A stretch of 64,000 bases of DNA from Echinococcus granulosus (GCF_000524195.1 NW_020170468.1:58600-122599); one strand, 5' to 3'. Shown: positions 11,901 to 23,910, counted from the stretch's first letter. The notes: generated from the letters alone by a model not told the origin. Numbers and translations: made by a program.

Positions 11901-13990
11901 AACGCGTCGTACTTGCAGGAAAGCTGGTGGCGCTGCCCATGAAGGTTGACGCAGTGGAGACAGTGGGCATGGAAGGCATGACCCCACCAAAAAGGGAGGA
12001 CTGTGGCGTAGCGCTGCCACTCAGAGCGGGATTAGTGGACCCTGGCAGGCCTGGCATTCCTCCCCATCCCACCCCAGGCATCCCATATGCGTAACCGTTC
12101 GAGGCTTTCATAACAAAAAAGGAGAACAAATTACCCACGGATCAAGTGTGGTCATCACTATATGATGAAATTGTGACATTCCGCATTCATGCTCGGAAAA
12201 CCAAACAAGAAAGCCTTACTGCGCATCTAAATGTAGAGGTGAACGAAGGGTTTACGCGCGGCAGACGCCAATAGGGTGATTGAAGTGTGGGTGTAACGTT
12301 ATATTTCAAAGGAACCATTCCCACAGCCTAGATTGGGTGGATATCCCACAGCTAAAGCATATTTAAAGTGGTTTGTTATTCTCGACGAAAGGGAAACGAA
12401 AATGCAAAAAATTTCTTAGGCCCAAAGGTAACAGTGAGTTGACAAATGGTTTGACACCTGACGCTTAGCATTGGATAGGCACTGAAACGCAAAAATAAAG
12501 GTACCCAATTACAAAAGACACTGTATACCAGTGGATGCAACGGGTGTTGTCGTTATAACTTGGCATGGTAATTGGTCTATCATAACGTTGCGTAATTTGA
12601 TCCAGACCAATTGAATCACACCATTTCAAAGGCAATAACACACACTTCTTATACGCCGAAATAAAGTATGGGCAACTGACGCTGTTTTATAATGAAGTTT
12701 GATAGTGTCGAATAATTTACAACAGAAAATAAATAATAGCGTTCACAATCCCTAAAAAGGTAAGGATTCACCAATTAAATACATTTCTGTACAGCCCTCG
12801 TAAAAACGGTGAGGTTTCAACCCTCACAACTCATTTAGCACATAAAACATGGACACTAGACTTTTGATTTATGCAACATTGCCAGAGGTTAAGAGAAAAC
12901 ATGGCTTCCGGGAGATTATGACTTCCGATAGCTAAAAAATGAGGAAACATACACGTAATGTTGGCGTTAAATCCAACAGAGCCGGTTGTGGGCTTGGAAA
13001 AGACTGGTGTTCGCTGACCAAAGACATTCTGAAGAATCTCTAAAAGGCCTTGTGTTGATGAATCCGGCTGCGAAAGAACAATGTTCCAACGATGAAAATG
13101 TAGCGTGGCATATGTAGTCGAGGTAGGTCATCAATACACTTACAAAGTTCCACTCTGATAGATAAGGAAGGAAGATCTTTCCATTTGTGTCAACGTTTGG
13201 GCCAGCTTTAATCTGCATGCTCGAGGTTGGACGGACATAAGCGATGGGAGGATGATAAGGGTGTTGACGGACAAAATAAACAGCTAATGGGATGTTGTAC
13301 ACGTTTCCCATGTATTTGACGGGTATAGTCCCTTCCATACAAAGAAGCTTGCTAGTTTGCCCATTTTCAAAAGCTGAAAAAATAGCTGCAAATGAAAGCC
13401 ACTCTTACTGAAATCTTGCAGCTTTACTTGAAGACTATGATAAGCCTGAGATGCCTTTTCAATATCAATTCTTGCCGCTTCACGATATTTGTACTAAAAA
13501 TCAAAATGGATGACATTGACACATTCCAAGTGGACCAAAGAACACCTGTGAGTGACTAGATTTAGGAACCATATTCGATATATAATCAAAACCTCGTCTC
13601 TGCTATTAATAAGTAACAACAAAACCTGCTGCTTTCGGACTGCACGACTAAGATGCGGAAATCCAGCGACAAAATAGGGACTACATTAAAAGCTGGCAAA
13701 ACCACGCCTCTATTGACAGAAGAGAATTTATAGCTTAACCGAGGACAATGTCTTGTAGCCGATAAAGGAAAAAAGCATTTTCACTTAGGCAGAAATAGAG
13801 TGAGCACTCAAAATTCTAGCGATTAATATTAATTCACACGCGCATAAATATGTGGCAAGCATGCGAATTTAGAGTCCAGGTATAAATTCGGACTTTAAAA
13901 ACAACTGCCGCGGGAAATAATACCCAATCAACTGTGCGAGACACTTACATTCACCAGACCATGAACAAGAGAAGCAGACTGACTCGACAT
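8985..13990 (-). CDS. TSG101: TSG101, ESCRT-I subunit (tumour susceptibility gene 101 / Vps23)
   Basis: This subunit of ESCRT-I binds ubiquitinated cargo and P(T/S)AP motifs at endosomes and helps membrane scission. Nine exons join in phase: 13990-13949, 13493-13409, 13373-13144, 13067-12953, 12104-11913, 10641-10451, 10346-10207, 9295-9193 and 9071-8985. They give 394 aa (human: 390). Introns are 455, 35, 76, 848, 1271, 104, 911 and 121 nt. The UEV domain (about residues 15-150) starts YKYREAARID and contains GTIPVKYMGNVYNIP, PTSSMQIKAG and YLPYLSEW. By family knowledge the PTAP pocket uses Tyr63, Tyr68, Asn69 and Met95; here the same residues fall at the same numbers. A Gly/Met/Pro/Ser-rich linker (about 158-221) replaces the Pro-rich linker. 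A coiled coil (about 225-325) precedes the C-terminal steadiness box (about 325-394), with AEEQAIGDVLYYLSQALENG and the final RAKAGL. The last exon has a non-ideal acceptor but matches the family end. Confidence 0.93.
13144..13493 (-). other. TSG101: UEV-domain exons of TSG101 separated by a 35-nt intron
   Basis: Exons 2 and 3 carry the first two thirds of the UEV fold. The intron between them, 13408-13374, is only 35 nt, starts GTAAGAG and ends TTTTTTCAG. Removing it restores the frame exactly: codon 43 is split A|CT. This is the clearest short intron in the window and calibrates what to expect in other genes of this genome. Confidence 0.9.
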
Positions 13991-14495
13991 TATCAGAGAA
14001 ACTGAAATTAGATCGCGCGCACTGGCCGAACTACAAAACAAAACAAGAATGGTAGTATTTAGACTTGTCAAGTTGACATTTCAAAGACACTTAAACAATT
14101 AGAATTGCATATGGCTTGACATTTTTTTTTTAAAAGTCAGTCAACACCTGGAGTGTAACTGGGCCAAATACATGACATTTTACAAATGTTTACGAAAAGT
14201 TCTGTCTTCAAAGGACATATTTCCATCTAAAAACTTTAGCCTATTTATAAGAGTTTAGGTGTTTTAAAACTATACAATAATGTAGATTTGTAGCAAACTG
14301 TCGATTTGTTCAGTTACCGCCTCTAGAATCGCCAGACCTTACTCAATATTTCATGAATGAAAAATGGAGCTGAATATTCTCTTTAGCAAATTTTATCAGT
14401 ATTTTTAGTAGCATCCTGTAAATACGATAGTGGTTTACCCCTTGGCACTGATGAGGCGCCACTTTTGTACTTCGAATAAGCCCCTTTTACCTCAC

Positions 14496-14713
14496 CGGGT
14501 GGGCCCGCCTTTTGGGCCATGCCAATAGCTTAGACACCTTCCCTGCGCTGAATATATATTCTGCCCGAGTATTGTGTCTTCTTTTATCTTCAGGGAGTCC
14601 TGAGACGCTACAATCCATTTCTTCGTATTTCTTATGAGTGCAAAAAAAGTGCTAAATACAAATAAAAGGCCGATCAAATTGCATAGAGACAGTTTGGGCA
14701 AGTTCACTGGCAT
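14496..14713 (-). CDS. Candidate small membrane protein or exon(s) of an unrecognised gene
   Basis: An ATG at 14713 opens a 73-codon frame to a stop at 14492. Residues about 9-28 (LSLCNLIGLLFVFSTFFALI) look like a membrane segment followed by basic residues. A second reading is equally possible. The acceptor TTTAG at 14656-14652 and the strong donor GTGAGG at 14495-14490 bound a 52-codon exon (14651-14496) in another frame, containing GLPEDKRRHNTRAEYIFSAG. The two readings cannot both be right and neither protein is recognised. The locus lies about 500 bases upstream of the TSG101 start on the same strand, so TSG101 5'-untranslated sequence is a third possibility. Confidence 0.3.
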
Positions 14714-15271
14714 TATAGTGCATTATTCTACTCTTATTGATGAAAATGGAAGTCGCCAAGGTAGTTTTAGCCCTTTGTTTGGTCAAAGCGCCTAAGTCTT
14801 GACTTTTTAAGCAATGCCTGGCCAAAAGTTCGCCCAAATTCAAATGAATTTATTATTTCTGAATATTTTTCTGAGTCGCTATCACGGATATTTGATTTGA
14901 ACATACGTTTGGGATTCAAATATGGGTCTAATGCATGAATTAATGACCAGATATAAGGTCTTTGTAAAGTGAGAGTTATATGTTAAATCCTGTCGCCGAA
15001 TGCCCTTATGCTTCAGGAGATCGCGCGCATGTGGACTTTAGTCGTTGCTTATGCCTGCCTTTTGTTTCAGATCCTTTGACTTAATCAGGAGATAATGCAT
15101 TCGTAAAAAAGGGGATGTCGTAGAGGTATTAAAGTCCTGTGAGATCTGATCATTTGAATCCTTGCTGTAGGCCGACGGTATTTCCTCAGGCAGTAAGTTT
15201 TCCATCACTTTCGCTTGTTATCTGAGAAGCGTATCCTAGTAACCGTAGGTTAAAGAGCTTCCTTATTATTT

Positions 15272-15505
15272 TCAGTATCTGCTCTGATGCTCCTCTTGGG
15301 TGGTGTCCTCTTGCAACATAGATTTGGTGGACTCCTTTCTTTCGTTAGTATTTAGCCCTCTTCCTCCATATCCGAAGGGTAAGGTTTCCTTACAGTGACG
15401 CATTTTATCATGGCGAAAAGGGTGCCACAAGAGTAATGATTTCGACATAGAGAATGATTTGTTGGAAAAAATGGGATTTCCAATGTACTTTGGAAGATAA
15501 CACAA
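15272..15505 (-). CDS. Candidate coding exon, product unrecognised
   Basis: An open frame of 77 codons includes KSFSMSKSLLLWHPFRHD and ends EEHQSRY before a TGA. Just downstream (about 15209-15040) another frame opens with MENLLPEEIPSAYSKD and runs 55 codons to a TAA, then stays open for about 50 more codons. A neighbouring frame also shows coding-like stretches broken by single stops. This could be several exons of one gene with introns I cannot place, or a decaying gene copy. No family is recognised. The assembly gap 270 bases away prevents tracing it upstream. Confidence 0.25.
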   Translation of the reverse strand: MCYLPKYIGNPIFSNKSFSMSKSLLLWHPFRHDKMRHCKETLPFGYGGRGLNTNERKESTKSMLQEDTTQEEHQSRY

Positions 15506-15773
15506 ATTTATACAGCTGTATTAGGTTTCCTTCTTGGTAGGTTAACGGATGATTGTGCCTATCTTAATACTGCAGGTCAATCTAGAATAAGATTGGCCTG
15601 CGTATGTACGCATAAATGAAAATCTTTTTCGTCGCTTCCAGCAATCGGGGTGTGTATTTTGGTGCATTGTGCTTCGATACTTCAGTATTTGAGTAATATG
15701 CAATGGTACTCACATTTTTAGGATCAGTGACCATTTCTTAAGAGTGCAGCATCAGTGAATGCATGCACAGATT

Positions 15774-15873
15774 NNNNNNNNNNNNNNNNNNNNNNNNNNN
15801 NNNNNNNNNNNNNNNNNNNNNNNNNNNNNNNNNNNNNNNNNNNNNNNNNNNNNNNNNNNNNNNNNNNNNNNNN
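15774..15873. other. Assembly gap (100 N)
   Basis: A run of exactly 100 N, the conventional placeholder for a gap of unknown size between contigs. Any feature spanning it is unreliable, and the true distance between the flanks is unknown. Confidence 0.99.
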
Positions 15874-16460
15874 CCCGACCTGGAACATTTGCACACGAAG
15901 ATATTGAAATTCTTAACCAACAAAATTTTTAGCTTAATTCCCGTTGTCAGTAATGTGAGTAAAGCTTAAACATTAGTTGTCTATTTTAGCGCTAACTATT
16001 TCTGCCCCTTGGATTTAATCACCATAGATGATTTATTCTTTTGGCTTGGGCTAATGAAGCTTCACAGTCCGTCTACTGAATAGGTTTGCAAAGGAAGTAC
16101 CCTCCAGCAAACCCCACGATAGACTCAGTACTAGGTGGAATATTGACTTCTGGAAGTATATCCCAAGCTAAATCTAAACACATGTGAAATCTTACTACCT
16201 AGGCTTTCCTGTGCATGGTGTCTCGTAAAAACGTTTATATGGCCTAATTTATCAACATCTCCTCTGCTAGTCATAGTGTCCTATACCATGGAACAAGCTA
16301 ACTGTCTAACACAGGAATGAGAAGACTCTAGGATTTGTACTGACCCGGTCGCCCCAGACTATAGGGTCAAATTGCATGATTGCTCCTCTGTTTTGCTTAG
16401 AGTTTATGGGAATAAAGGAGAGCCACCGGAAAGCAAAAATGACAAAGAATTAGGACTCAC

Positions 16461-16668
16461 CTAAAGTGGGAGAAAGGTGTGGAAGTACTCGGTAGTTTTG
16501 CGTTGCTTTTATTCGGTCATCGTTATTACTAGGCCAAAGCGTCGTAGCTAGCTCGTTGCGGCTCTTTGCTGTGAACCCCACCAACTCAATGTGGGAATCT
16601 CTGCCTATGCTGCGGAGTGTGACCGTCAAAACTTGAGGACTAACTCCATGTCTAAACTGGACGGCCAT
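16461..16668 (-). CDS. Candidate first coding exon of an unrecognised gene
   Basis: An ATG at 16668 opens a 69-codon frame (MAVQFRHGVSPQVLTVTLRS at the start, NYRVLPHLSPTL at the end) that stops at a near-consensus donor, TTTAG|GTGAGTCC, at 16460. The exon would end in phase 1. Composition is balanced and hydrophilic, with no transmembrane segment or motif that I recognise. Downstream exons would lie toward 15.9-16.4 kb or inside the assembly gap; I could not find a convincing one. It may belong with the candidate exons at 15.3 and 14.5 kb, all on the minus strand. Confidence 0.33.
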
Positions 16669-19600
16669 TCATCCTTCGACTCTTGCTAGTAACAAATTGC
16701 GTGAAAGGTGTCATTCACCACTTTTTGTAGACCTTTGTGTAATCATCTTCGTTAGTCCCTATTGTTTGATCACGATGCCCACCATTCTAAAGAGATGATA
16801 ATCTAATCGGATTTTGTGCGGCATTTTCGAAGTCGATATCCAGAATTTGTTAGCTTTTCACAGTAACCAAGAATAGATTTTGAGGAAGGGTAAACAAGAT
16901 CTGCTGGAATTTGGTGTCGTTGAGTGTTAACGTAAAATTGATTTTGGTTCATCCAAGCAATTCTTAGATACCACATCCATTGTGAAGGAGAAGGCTCGTT
17001 GTAGTTTCCATCAGTGCAGAAATTTCGCTGTTTCTCCTATGTACCTTTGGCTTCAAACTCTTTAATTGAGAGGACTAGCTCATTGAAAATGCAATGTATT
17101 GTCAAAGACTGGATTATCGAGGTGGTTAAGTTGTAAGAGAAATCAAGATTATATCCTCTTTAGACATTGACGGTGTTCTTTCAGCCACGAGGTTTTGAAA
17201 TCAACCACTAGTTTCCAAAAAGGCGTGTTCAGAAAAACTCGCATTACATGCAGATGGCATGCAAAAACCGAATCTATCTGCTGTCTAATCCATCTTTGAA
17301 AACAAATCCGATGGACAAATTTAGGTGGAAAATGGGTTTTAATTTTGGACGGGTATCCACTTTCCTGAAAGGCAGTTTAACAATATAATATGGCTAAAAT
17401 GGGTGCTTAGCAAATGAGGAAATCGCCTATAGGTAATAGCATTCTAAAAAAGCACCTAATTTTAAACCTATTTATTATAGTGTTACAATCATAGCAAATA
17501 ATTATTTGTACACTTCTTATGAACTCAAATCAATTGACTTTACTTGTAACTATTTAAGTAGGCCTTCTGCTTCAAATAAGCATGGACCTTAAACTCCCTG
17601 GAAGGTTGTACTTATCACTTATCTGATTCTAGTTTTCTATTCTATTAACTTTCATGACTCAATTTTACATAGGTTTCTAATAACAGGACTTATTTACGCA
17701 TGTTACCTCTATGGCGATTGGAAAAAGGAAGTACAGTGACAAATAAAATTTGTATACTTAAATACTTTTATTCTACCGTGTTAATAACAAATCAAATTTA
17801 ATTTTTACACTTCAATTTATTTATATCAAAATAAACTAATATTGCAGTAGCCGATGCTTTTATCGAAAAGGTTGCCTAATGACTCAAATAGCGTTTTTGC
17901 TTAGCACATTTGTGCATAATTACAAGTTGAAGTAAGTGGAACTTAATAGATTCGGGTTTTCTTCTTTCAGATCTCTACTTCAGGTTCGCAGATTAAAATG
18001 ACAAAGAAGAGGAGAACATCTTATGGATGAGTAGTATGGGAATGGTGCATAGATTATCAAAGCTTATGGAGAATCGGAACTCGTTTCCGCCTTGAGGTTT
18101 GGTGACGGCCACTCAGCCACGAGGTTAATGTAAGCCGACAGCCTCTCAACTGATAGGTAGAGTCAAGCCAACACGTATTGCAGAAGCACATAACGTGTAA
18201 ATGCGGATATGGTGATGAAACATACCTTGGGATATGAATTGCAGCTACTTATGGTAAAAGGGCAATACAATATTTACTAGGTAAAATTTGAAGATATTTT
18301 ATATCAGTTTCCATTCTGTAATTATTCCGCCACTACTATTAACAGTTTTTTTCTAATCTAAGGGAACACATTTCTAAAACTAGGCCATCTATTTACACCC
18401 ACATGTTAAAAAGGTGGAACTGTCTTAGTTATCTTGCAAATTTAGGGAACTTAATATCCACCAGAGTGAATAGTGCTTAACGGTTCATGTTAAGAATGGG
18501 GGAAGGGGACCAAGTAAACGCTGCAAAATGCAAACCTAATGCAACAAAATGGCTCGTTTTTGCTCACAACACGCAATCAAACTAACCTGGGAAAAGGGAG
18601 AGGGAAGGGGCGAGGCGAACCTTTCGTAGTGCTAGGGTAGAGGCAGGGAGAAGGCATGTAGTCTCACCCCACCTGGGCTCTCAGAGTGGCATGCCGAAAT
18701 CGGCTTTTTTTTCGTGACAGGAATAAATTAATTTTGCCACTCGTGGAGCCGATTTCGCTTTCAGTGGATAGTCTGGCGTCACGCAAAGTACTGTGGACAG
18801 ATTTGGACAAACAAGTTTGCTAAAACGACCACTCAACCGTAGAAATGCCCCCCAAAATCCTTCATCATACCTTTAGTGTAAAACTACAATCCCAGAAATT
18901 TTAGGATTTATTCACAGCGGATTAAAGTTCTCTTCAAAAATTCAAAAGTAACAGCTGTTGTTTACAAATACGATACGTGCTGAGATAAAAAGAGAATTTA
19001 CTCAGGAGGGGACACTGACAAAGTTGGTGAAGATGTAAAATGGATGGAAGAAAAAAGGTTTCCACTACAAAGTTGACTGCCTACACGTAATTTCTCTCCG
19101 CTTTGGTGACAAATTGGGTGTGATTCGACCCTAAGGAGACTTCTGAATTGTTCTTTCATGATAAATGATTCAAGAAAACGTGTTGACTAAATTTTAACAT
19201 CTAAACTTCTTCAAACACCTATCTGTATTACCTCTGAAGAAAAAGTTGTCAATTTGCGCAGGAAGGGCAACAAAGAATATGTTTTTTAAAATTGAGGAAC
19301 ATCTTTGGTTGCTATTTAAAAAAGTTTTGAATGCTAAAACCAAAAGATTTAGGCTTATTTTACTTTACAGACTCCGAACGCACAATTCCCAACTGCTATG
19401 AACCCTTGAGTGGAACTTGCAAAACCACTGTCACTGAAGAGGAGGTAAGGGGAAGAAAGAAACCTTTGTTTCCTAACGAAGTCCTTCCTTTTTACCTTCC
19501 TTCCTCGAGGCAGGAAGGGAAAGGAGTGCATTCTTTTCCCCTTTCTCATTCCCTTAATTCCCTCCCCCACTTCTGGAGGGCAATTGGCAGGACTGCATTT

Positions 19601-20566
19601 GACAGCTTTCTTGGCATTCCAACCCCTCACATCAACCGCGCTTTGCTGCTCAAACATGGGACTTGGGGAGTGCACAGACGTAGACGGAAGGAATCAGCTA
19701 GATGAGATTAATGCATTTTAGCTTTGACAAGACTGGGCGTGTCGCAGCTGGTACTTATTTTCAAGAAAAGAAATTTACTACATAAAAGCAATTTGTCTCC
19801 TTGAGAAAGTAAAAAAGCTATAGCGCTCTGATTACTCCTCATGCCCCAATAGGGTAAACCAATATGGAAAAGTGGTTTATCATTGTTGTATGAAAGAGTT
19901 GGTAGGCGACAGAGGGCGATAGGATAGGTGGATACTGAGAAGCCTGCGTGTTACGGGGTGCGTATCACCACACTGGTGGCAAAAGCAGCCGGAATTTCTT
20001 TCATTCGATAGTAACAAAAAAATCTAATGTACTGCTTGCTTGAATTTTAAAGATTCAAGGTAAACTCAACCACTGCTGCCTTCTAATTGAACTGCTCCTC
20101 GATGTCCGAAAATAAGTGCAATTCCCTACTAAAGAGAATTTTGTTTATGTGGGAAACATTGTTAAAATTGTTGTTGTTTCCGATACTTACAATCCATTAA
20201 ATTTGTTGGGTTTGTTAACTACCCATTACTCTTTCCAGTGGTTGCGATTTCTGGTGGGAAACGTTGATCAATCGCGCGCATAGCTCATTGTGTAACCATT
20301 TCGCTTCATTAACAAACACCTCACCTTTGAATTATGATTTATGCCATTTTTGAGCCTAAGAAACATTGCTTCAGTGCTTAATGAGAGAGATGCAAGAAGT
20401 TCAGTGAATTTTACGAATACTTTGTGTTGGAATGTGAATGTAACCTTAACAAGACAGTAGAGCCATTCCCGAAAACAGCATCTTATTTTAGTACACAACT
20501 CTTCGCAAATCACGTTTCAAACACTTTAAAAGTAAGAGCAGTAAAAAATTAGGAAGAATGACTTAC
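16669..20566. other. Gene-poor stretch, AT-rich with purine tracts
   Basis: 17.35-17.95 kb is strongly AT-rich. A purine-rich tract lies at about 18590-18655. At 19440-19560 a purine strand is followed by a complementary pyrimidine strand around a short CCTTCCT/AGGAAGG hairpin near 19500. A 124-codon plus-strand frame across the latter (19331-19705) looks like a by-product of that composition. No gene is supported. Confidence 0.45.
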
Positions 20567-20783
20567 CGGTGCTAGGAGTATTTTTTTTTCACATTGGTTA
20601 AGTATCACTGGATGTTCTTTTAGGTGCCGCATTTTTGTCTTGGTACTTGCCCTCTGAAATGCCACCCATGTACCCCATAATTTTTTACCCATTGAAAGAC
20701 GCTCCGCCGGTCCCGGTCTTTTTGTTTTGGTAAAGTTTAAACAAAATCCACAATACTGACTGCCGCCGAGATGGGGCACCCTT
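20567..20783 (-). CDS. Candidate exon with zinc-finger-like Cys/His spacing
   Basis: The stretch is bounded by an acceptor (CACATAG before 20783) and a strong donor, CACCG|GTAAGTCA, at 20566. The open frame reads VPHLGGSQYCGFCLNFTKTK at the start and ends CEKKILLAP. It contains a CxxC pair followed, about 40 residues on, by a KMRHLKEH segment. The order CxxC, then a WVAF-type stretch, then H...H resembles the zinc-finger modules found at the front of hAT-transposase-derived proteins such as the ZNF862 group. This is family memory, not a search result. The adjacent frame at 20513-20268 also ends at a donor-like GTGAGG and could be the next exon. Confidence 0.3.
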
Positions 20784-20816
20784 CTATGTGTAGTCTTTTA
20801 TCAGTCGGCGGCAGTC
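20758..20816. repeat. Perfect 12-bp GC-rich inverted repeat
   Basis: GACTGCCGCCGA at 20758-20769 pairs perfectly with TCGGCGGCAGTC at 20805-20816, with a 35-base loop. It sits in an otherwise AT-rich area and overlaps the acceptor of the candidate exon ending at 20567. The hairpin could form in RNA on either strand. Confidence 0.7.
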
Positions 20817-22900
20817 GGCCGGGCTATTATTAGATGAAGGAGACTACTTAAAACGTATCATTATTGTCACCGTAATTAAGGATATATGGAGTTGTTTTTA
20901 CCTTTCAATGAAAATATCACTCACGTCTTGTGAAATTAGGCGGCATTTTATTGTTATCTTTTGAGACGCTGTGTGAAGCATTAAAATAAGTCCCCCGTTA
21001 CTCAAATCTAGCTCTTCTGAGTTCAATATCCTGGCGACGAACAGAAAATAAGGAGTTATTTTTATTTCTTTAAAAAAATGAGTGAGCGACTTTAAAGATT
21101 TATTAGTAATTACAACGTTGATTTCAATTTGGGCCAGACCGTCCATATGGTGGATGTGTAGCGTCGGGTACTTGAAAGCTACCATGGAACAAAATGAAAT
21201 CGTAAAGCCATGTAGTCAACAACCCAATCATCTAGCTAATGATCATGTCCAGGCTTATCTCTGGCATAAACTAGTTTGTTTATAGAAGTTTTTCACATTA
21301 AATTCGTGGAAAAAAGGCAAGCCGGCCGAGTTCACACAAAGAATACTGACCTCATTCTAAGACTTCTAAAGAGCCACACAAAATTCACACATAAAACAGT
21401 CACTTTGGCGTTGAAAGAAACTTGATAATGCGGGGCTATAAAAAATCAGTTTTAATTTCATTACCAAGAAAAAAGGAACGAGTTTATCCACCAGCTAGTC
21501 TAATAATGCCTAGTCACATTACTTCAACTCATTTCACCTTGATATCAACTTTCTACGGGATTTCATAAACGTGAAAGACATCAAAGTAAAACATTTTTCT
21601 TGAATCTTAGCACCACTGATGCAGCGCGCACTAATTACTAGATTACACGGTCATAGATTAAAAAGGTCACGAATACGTAGAGAACAAAGAGCTGAACACA
21701 TTTAAAGGCCGTAAGCACCAAGCACAGGTGAAGTGGATAAGCTTTCACTGAAACAGAAACGTCGTGCATGGGGATAGAATTCCTTAACAGTAGCAGATAA
21801 TATAAAGATGTATTTTAGGAGGAGGGAAGCAGCATAAAGGTGCTTTGAAGCGGTTAAATTTACGTCTCTCACTCTCTACCTACCCTAAACTTTGTGTTTC
21901 AACACACAGCAAAGACCTCAGCCCGAATGGGTGCAAAAAGCAGCACACTGGGTGGTCCCTGGGCTCCTAGCTTTCCCCTCCCTTTCCACTTCTGATTCTC
22001 TGCCCAACGCACACTTAGAGGCGCGCACACCTGTAAAAAGTAAGCGCACTGATGGCCGAGAAGTCGGCGTGTGCACCTCAGCTGCCAATTTACCACGGGA
22101 ATATCCCTTGCCCTTTTCGCCCTCCTAGAATGCCACCTCTGGGTCCTTTGTAAATCCCCTCTAGCACTAAGCGTTAATTGAGGATGAACCCTAAAGGTGG
22201 GGGTTCGGTTAAGTGGCTCAAGGCTTGCGACTCTGATTCCTTCTTCTCAAAATTTTTAAATGTCAGTATCGAACCGTTTTACTATAGGGTCATTCATTAC
22301 TGAAAGCAAGTTAAGAGTCCGGCAAAATAATTCAGAATTTCGGATTTTGATCCTTTTTCTCTTTTTGGACTCAAAATGTTAAAAATAGGCTTCTGAAAGA
22401 GAAACACCAAAAATGCTTTGTATGCCCTGCCTCTAACATGTAAAAGGTTATATGCTTAGAGGTATTCTTGGCAAAGACATGAAGTGGAGCCCAGACACAA
22501 ACTATTGTCAATTTATAAAGTTCAAAAGGCTGCAATGCAAACATTCTGAGTAAATGAAACACTAATATTCATAAACTAGTCATTTCCAAGTAAATCATTT
22601 TTTAACCGATATCCATGAGACCAGTTCATCTAAATGAGAGTTATTAATTTTCCCTTTTTTAAATTATCCAAGTTGGCTTTAAATCTGCCTTTTTTAAGCA
22701 AAAGTACATTAATTTAATCTCTGATAGATGGATTTTGTATTGAAAAAGCTGGTAAAGACCATAGCAGACATTAAAATTGATATCACTAATTAGGAATAAT
22801 AAGCTCTTTGTCAACTTGAGGTAATTGTATGTTGTATTTCTCGCACCAGCACATTGCTTTGCACTATTCGCATATTATTATGCTGCACTTTGGGACTTCC
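20817..22900. other. Non-coding stretch
   Basis: A 95-codon minus-strand frame (21185-20898) is AT-rich, and I see no splice signals or family resemblance. A GC-richer patch at about 21880-22180 is open on both strands without recognisable protein features. Nothing further is supported. Confidence 0.4.
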
Positions 22901-22904
22901 CTGA

Positions 22905-22997
22905 AGACGAAAGAAGAGATAGTACTCAAGGAGAATATGTACTATCGACTTACAGTAAGGCTTGGGGCTACCAGCATCGCCCAAAACAATGGTGGAG
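22905..22997 (+). repeat. Dispersed repeat, copy A
   Basis: A 34-base core at 22938-22971 (starting TGTACTATCGAC and ending GGCTTGGGGCTAC) matches 62329-62362 at 30 of 34 positions. Both copies are preceded by a purine-rich stretch and followed about 15-37 bases later by ACAATGGTGG (here 22986-22995). Translated in the same direction, both read a VLSTY...AWGY motif. This is a diverged interspersed repeat of unknown class. The true ends cannot be set from two copies. Confidence 0.55.
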
Positions 22998-23910
22998 CCC
23001 GACGTGCCCCGTTAACAAAACCGATAGTTACACAAACTGGTAACATTTTACAGCTATGTTATGTTTTACGAACTTGTTACCACAAAAATTATCTCTGCTA
23101 ATAAAATAAAATCAGTTTTGCTGTAGTAGCGTAATAAAATTTTAGGTCCTCGTAAGGTTGAAATGATGGTGAAACAGTGATAGGAAATGCCTTAATTGTG
23201 ATTCTCCCCAAAAAGATTTGCACCTTGGAAAAAAACGATATTTCGATGAAATCTCCTGAATTAATAATTTATCCTATCGTAAATCGGGCTCGCAGCGGTA
23301 ATCCCCTGGTGGTTGTAAATTTGATTTGCTCAATATTTTAGTAGCTATGCCGATAAAAGTTGATCTAGAATAAAATTAAAAAGCCTCCTAAGTAAATTCC
23401 CCCACAGACCTTATTCCTGAAACTCTTTTCTGAAGATGTAGGCTTGTAATTCTATGCTAAGCTTTACATTCTAAAGGAGGTAGTAGGATTGGTTTTAATC
23501 GGCTCCCAACTACCTTTTTTACACAAAATACGGATTCGTTATCCCAGAAATTGTATTTCATCCTGAAAGTCTCTCTTTTTATTTGAGCCAGATCATGGTC
23601 CTCAACTTAAAAACAATAGCAGCTAATCTTCATTTCTAATCTACCCTGCTAGCATGAATGTTTCAGCTTGTCAACTTAAGCTTCTCGTTCTCTTAATAAA
23701 GTTTCTACATTAGTCGCATTTATAAGCGAAGATTTGGTTGTTGAAATTGTTGTAATACTTATTAAAAACCAATTATTTGGCCGATATTAAGGCTACTGTT
23801 AGCACATATTACTAAGTATTTCCTACTAAGGCCGAAGAGAATAAAGTGACTGCCAAAATTTCCAGAACAGAACCATAAGTTATAGGAAATCTGTGAGAAG
23901 CTGTGTATTA

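Noticed and set aside
14471..14495. A 25-nt intron linking the 14.5-kb candidate exon to an open frame ending at about 14390
   Set aside because: The fit depends on a weak acceptor (CGAAG) without a pyrimidine tract, unlike the 25-nt candidate at 61.6 kb.
15738..15969. Open frames on both strands running through the run of N
   Set aside because: They exist only because N codons are not read as stops; they span an assembly gap.
19331..19705. 124-codon plus-strand frame
   Set aside because: It coincides with a purine/pyrimidine-biased stretch and hairpin. No domain, no splice boundary, and a comparable frame exists on the other strand.
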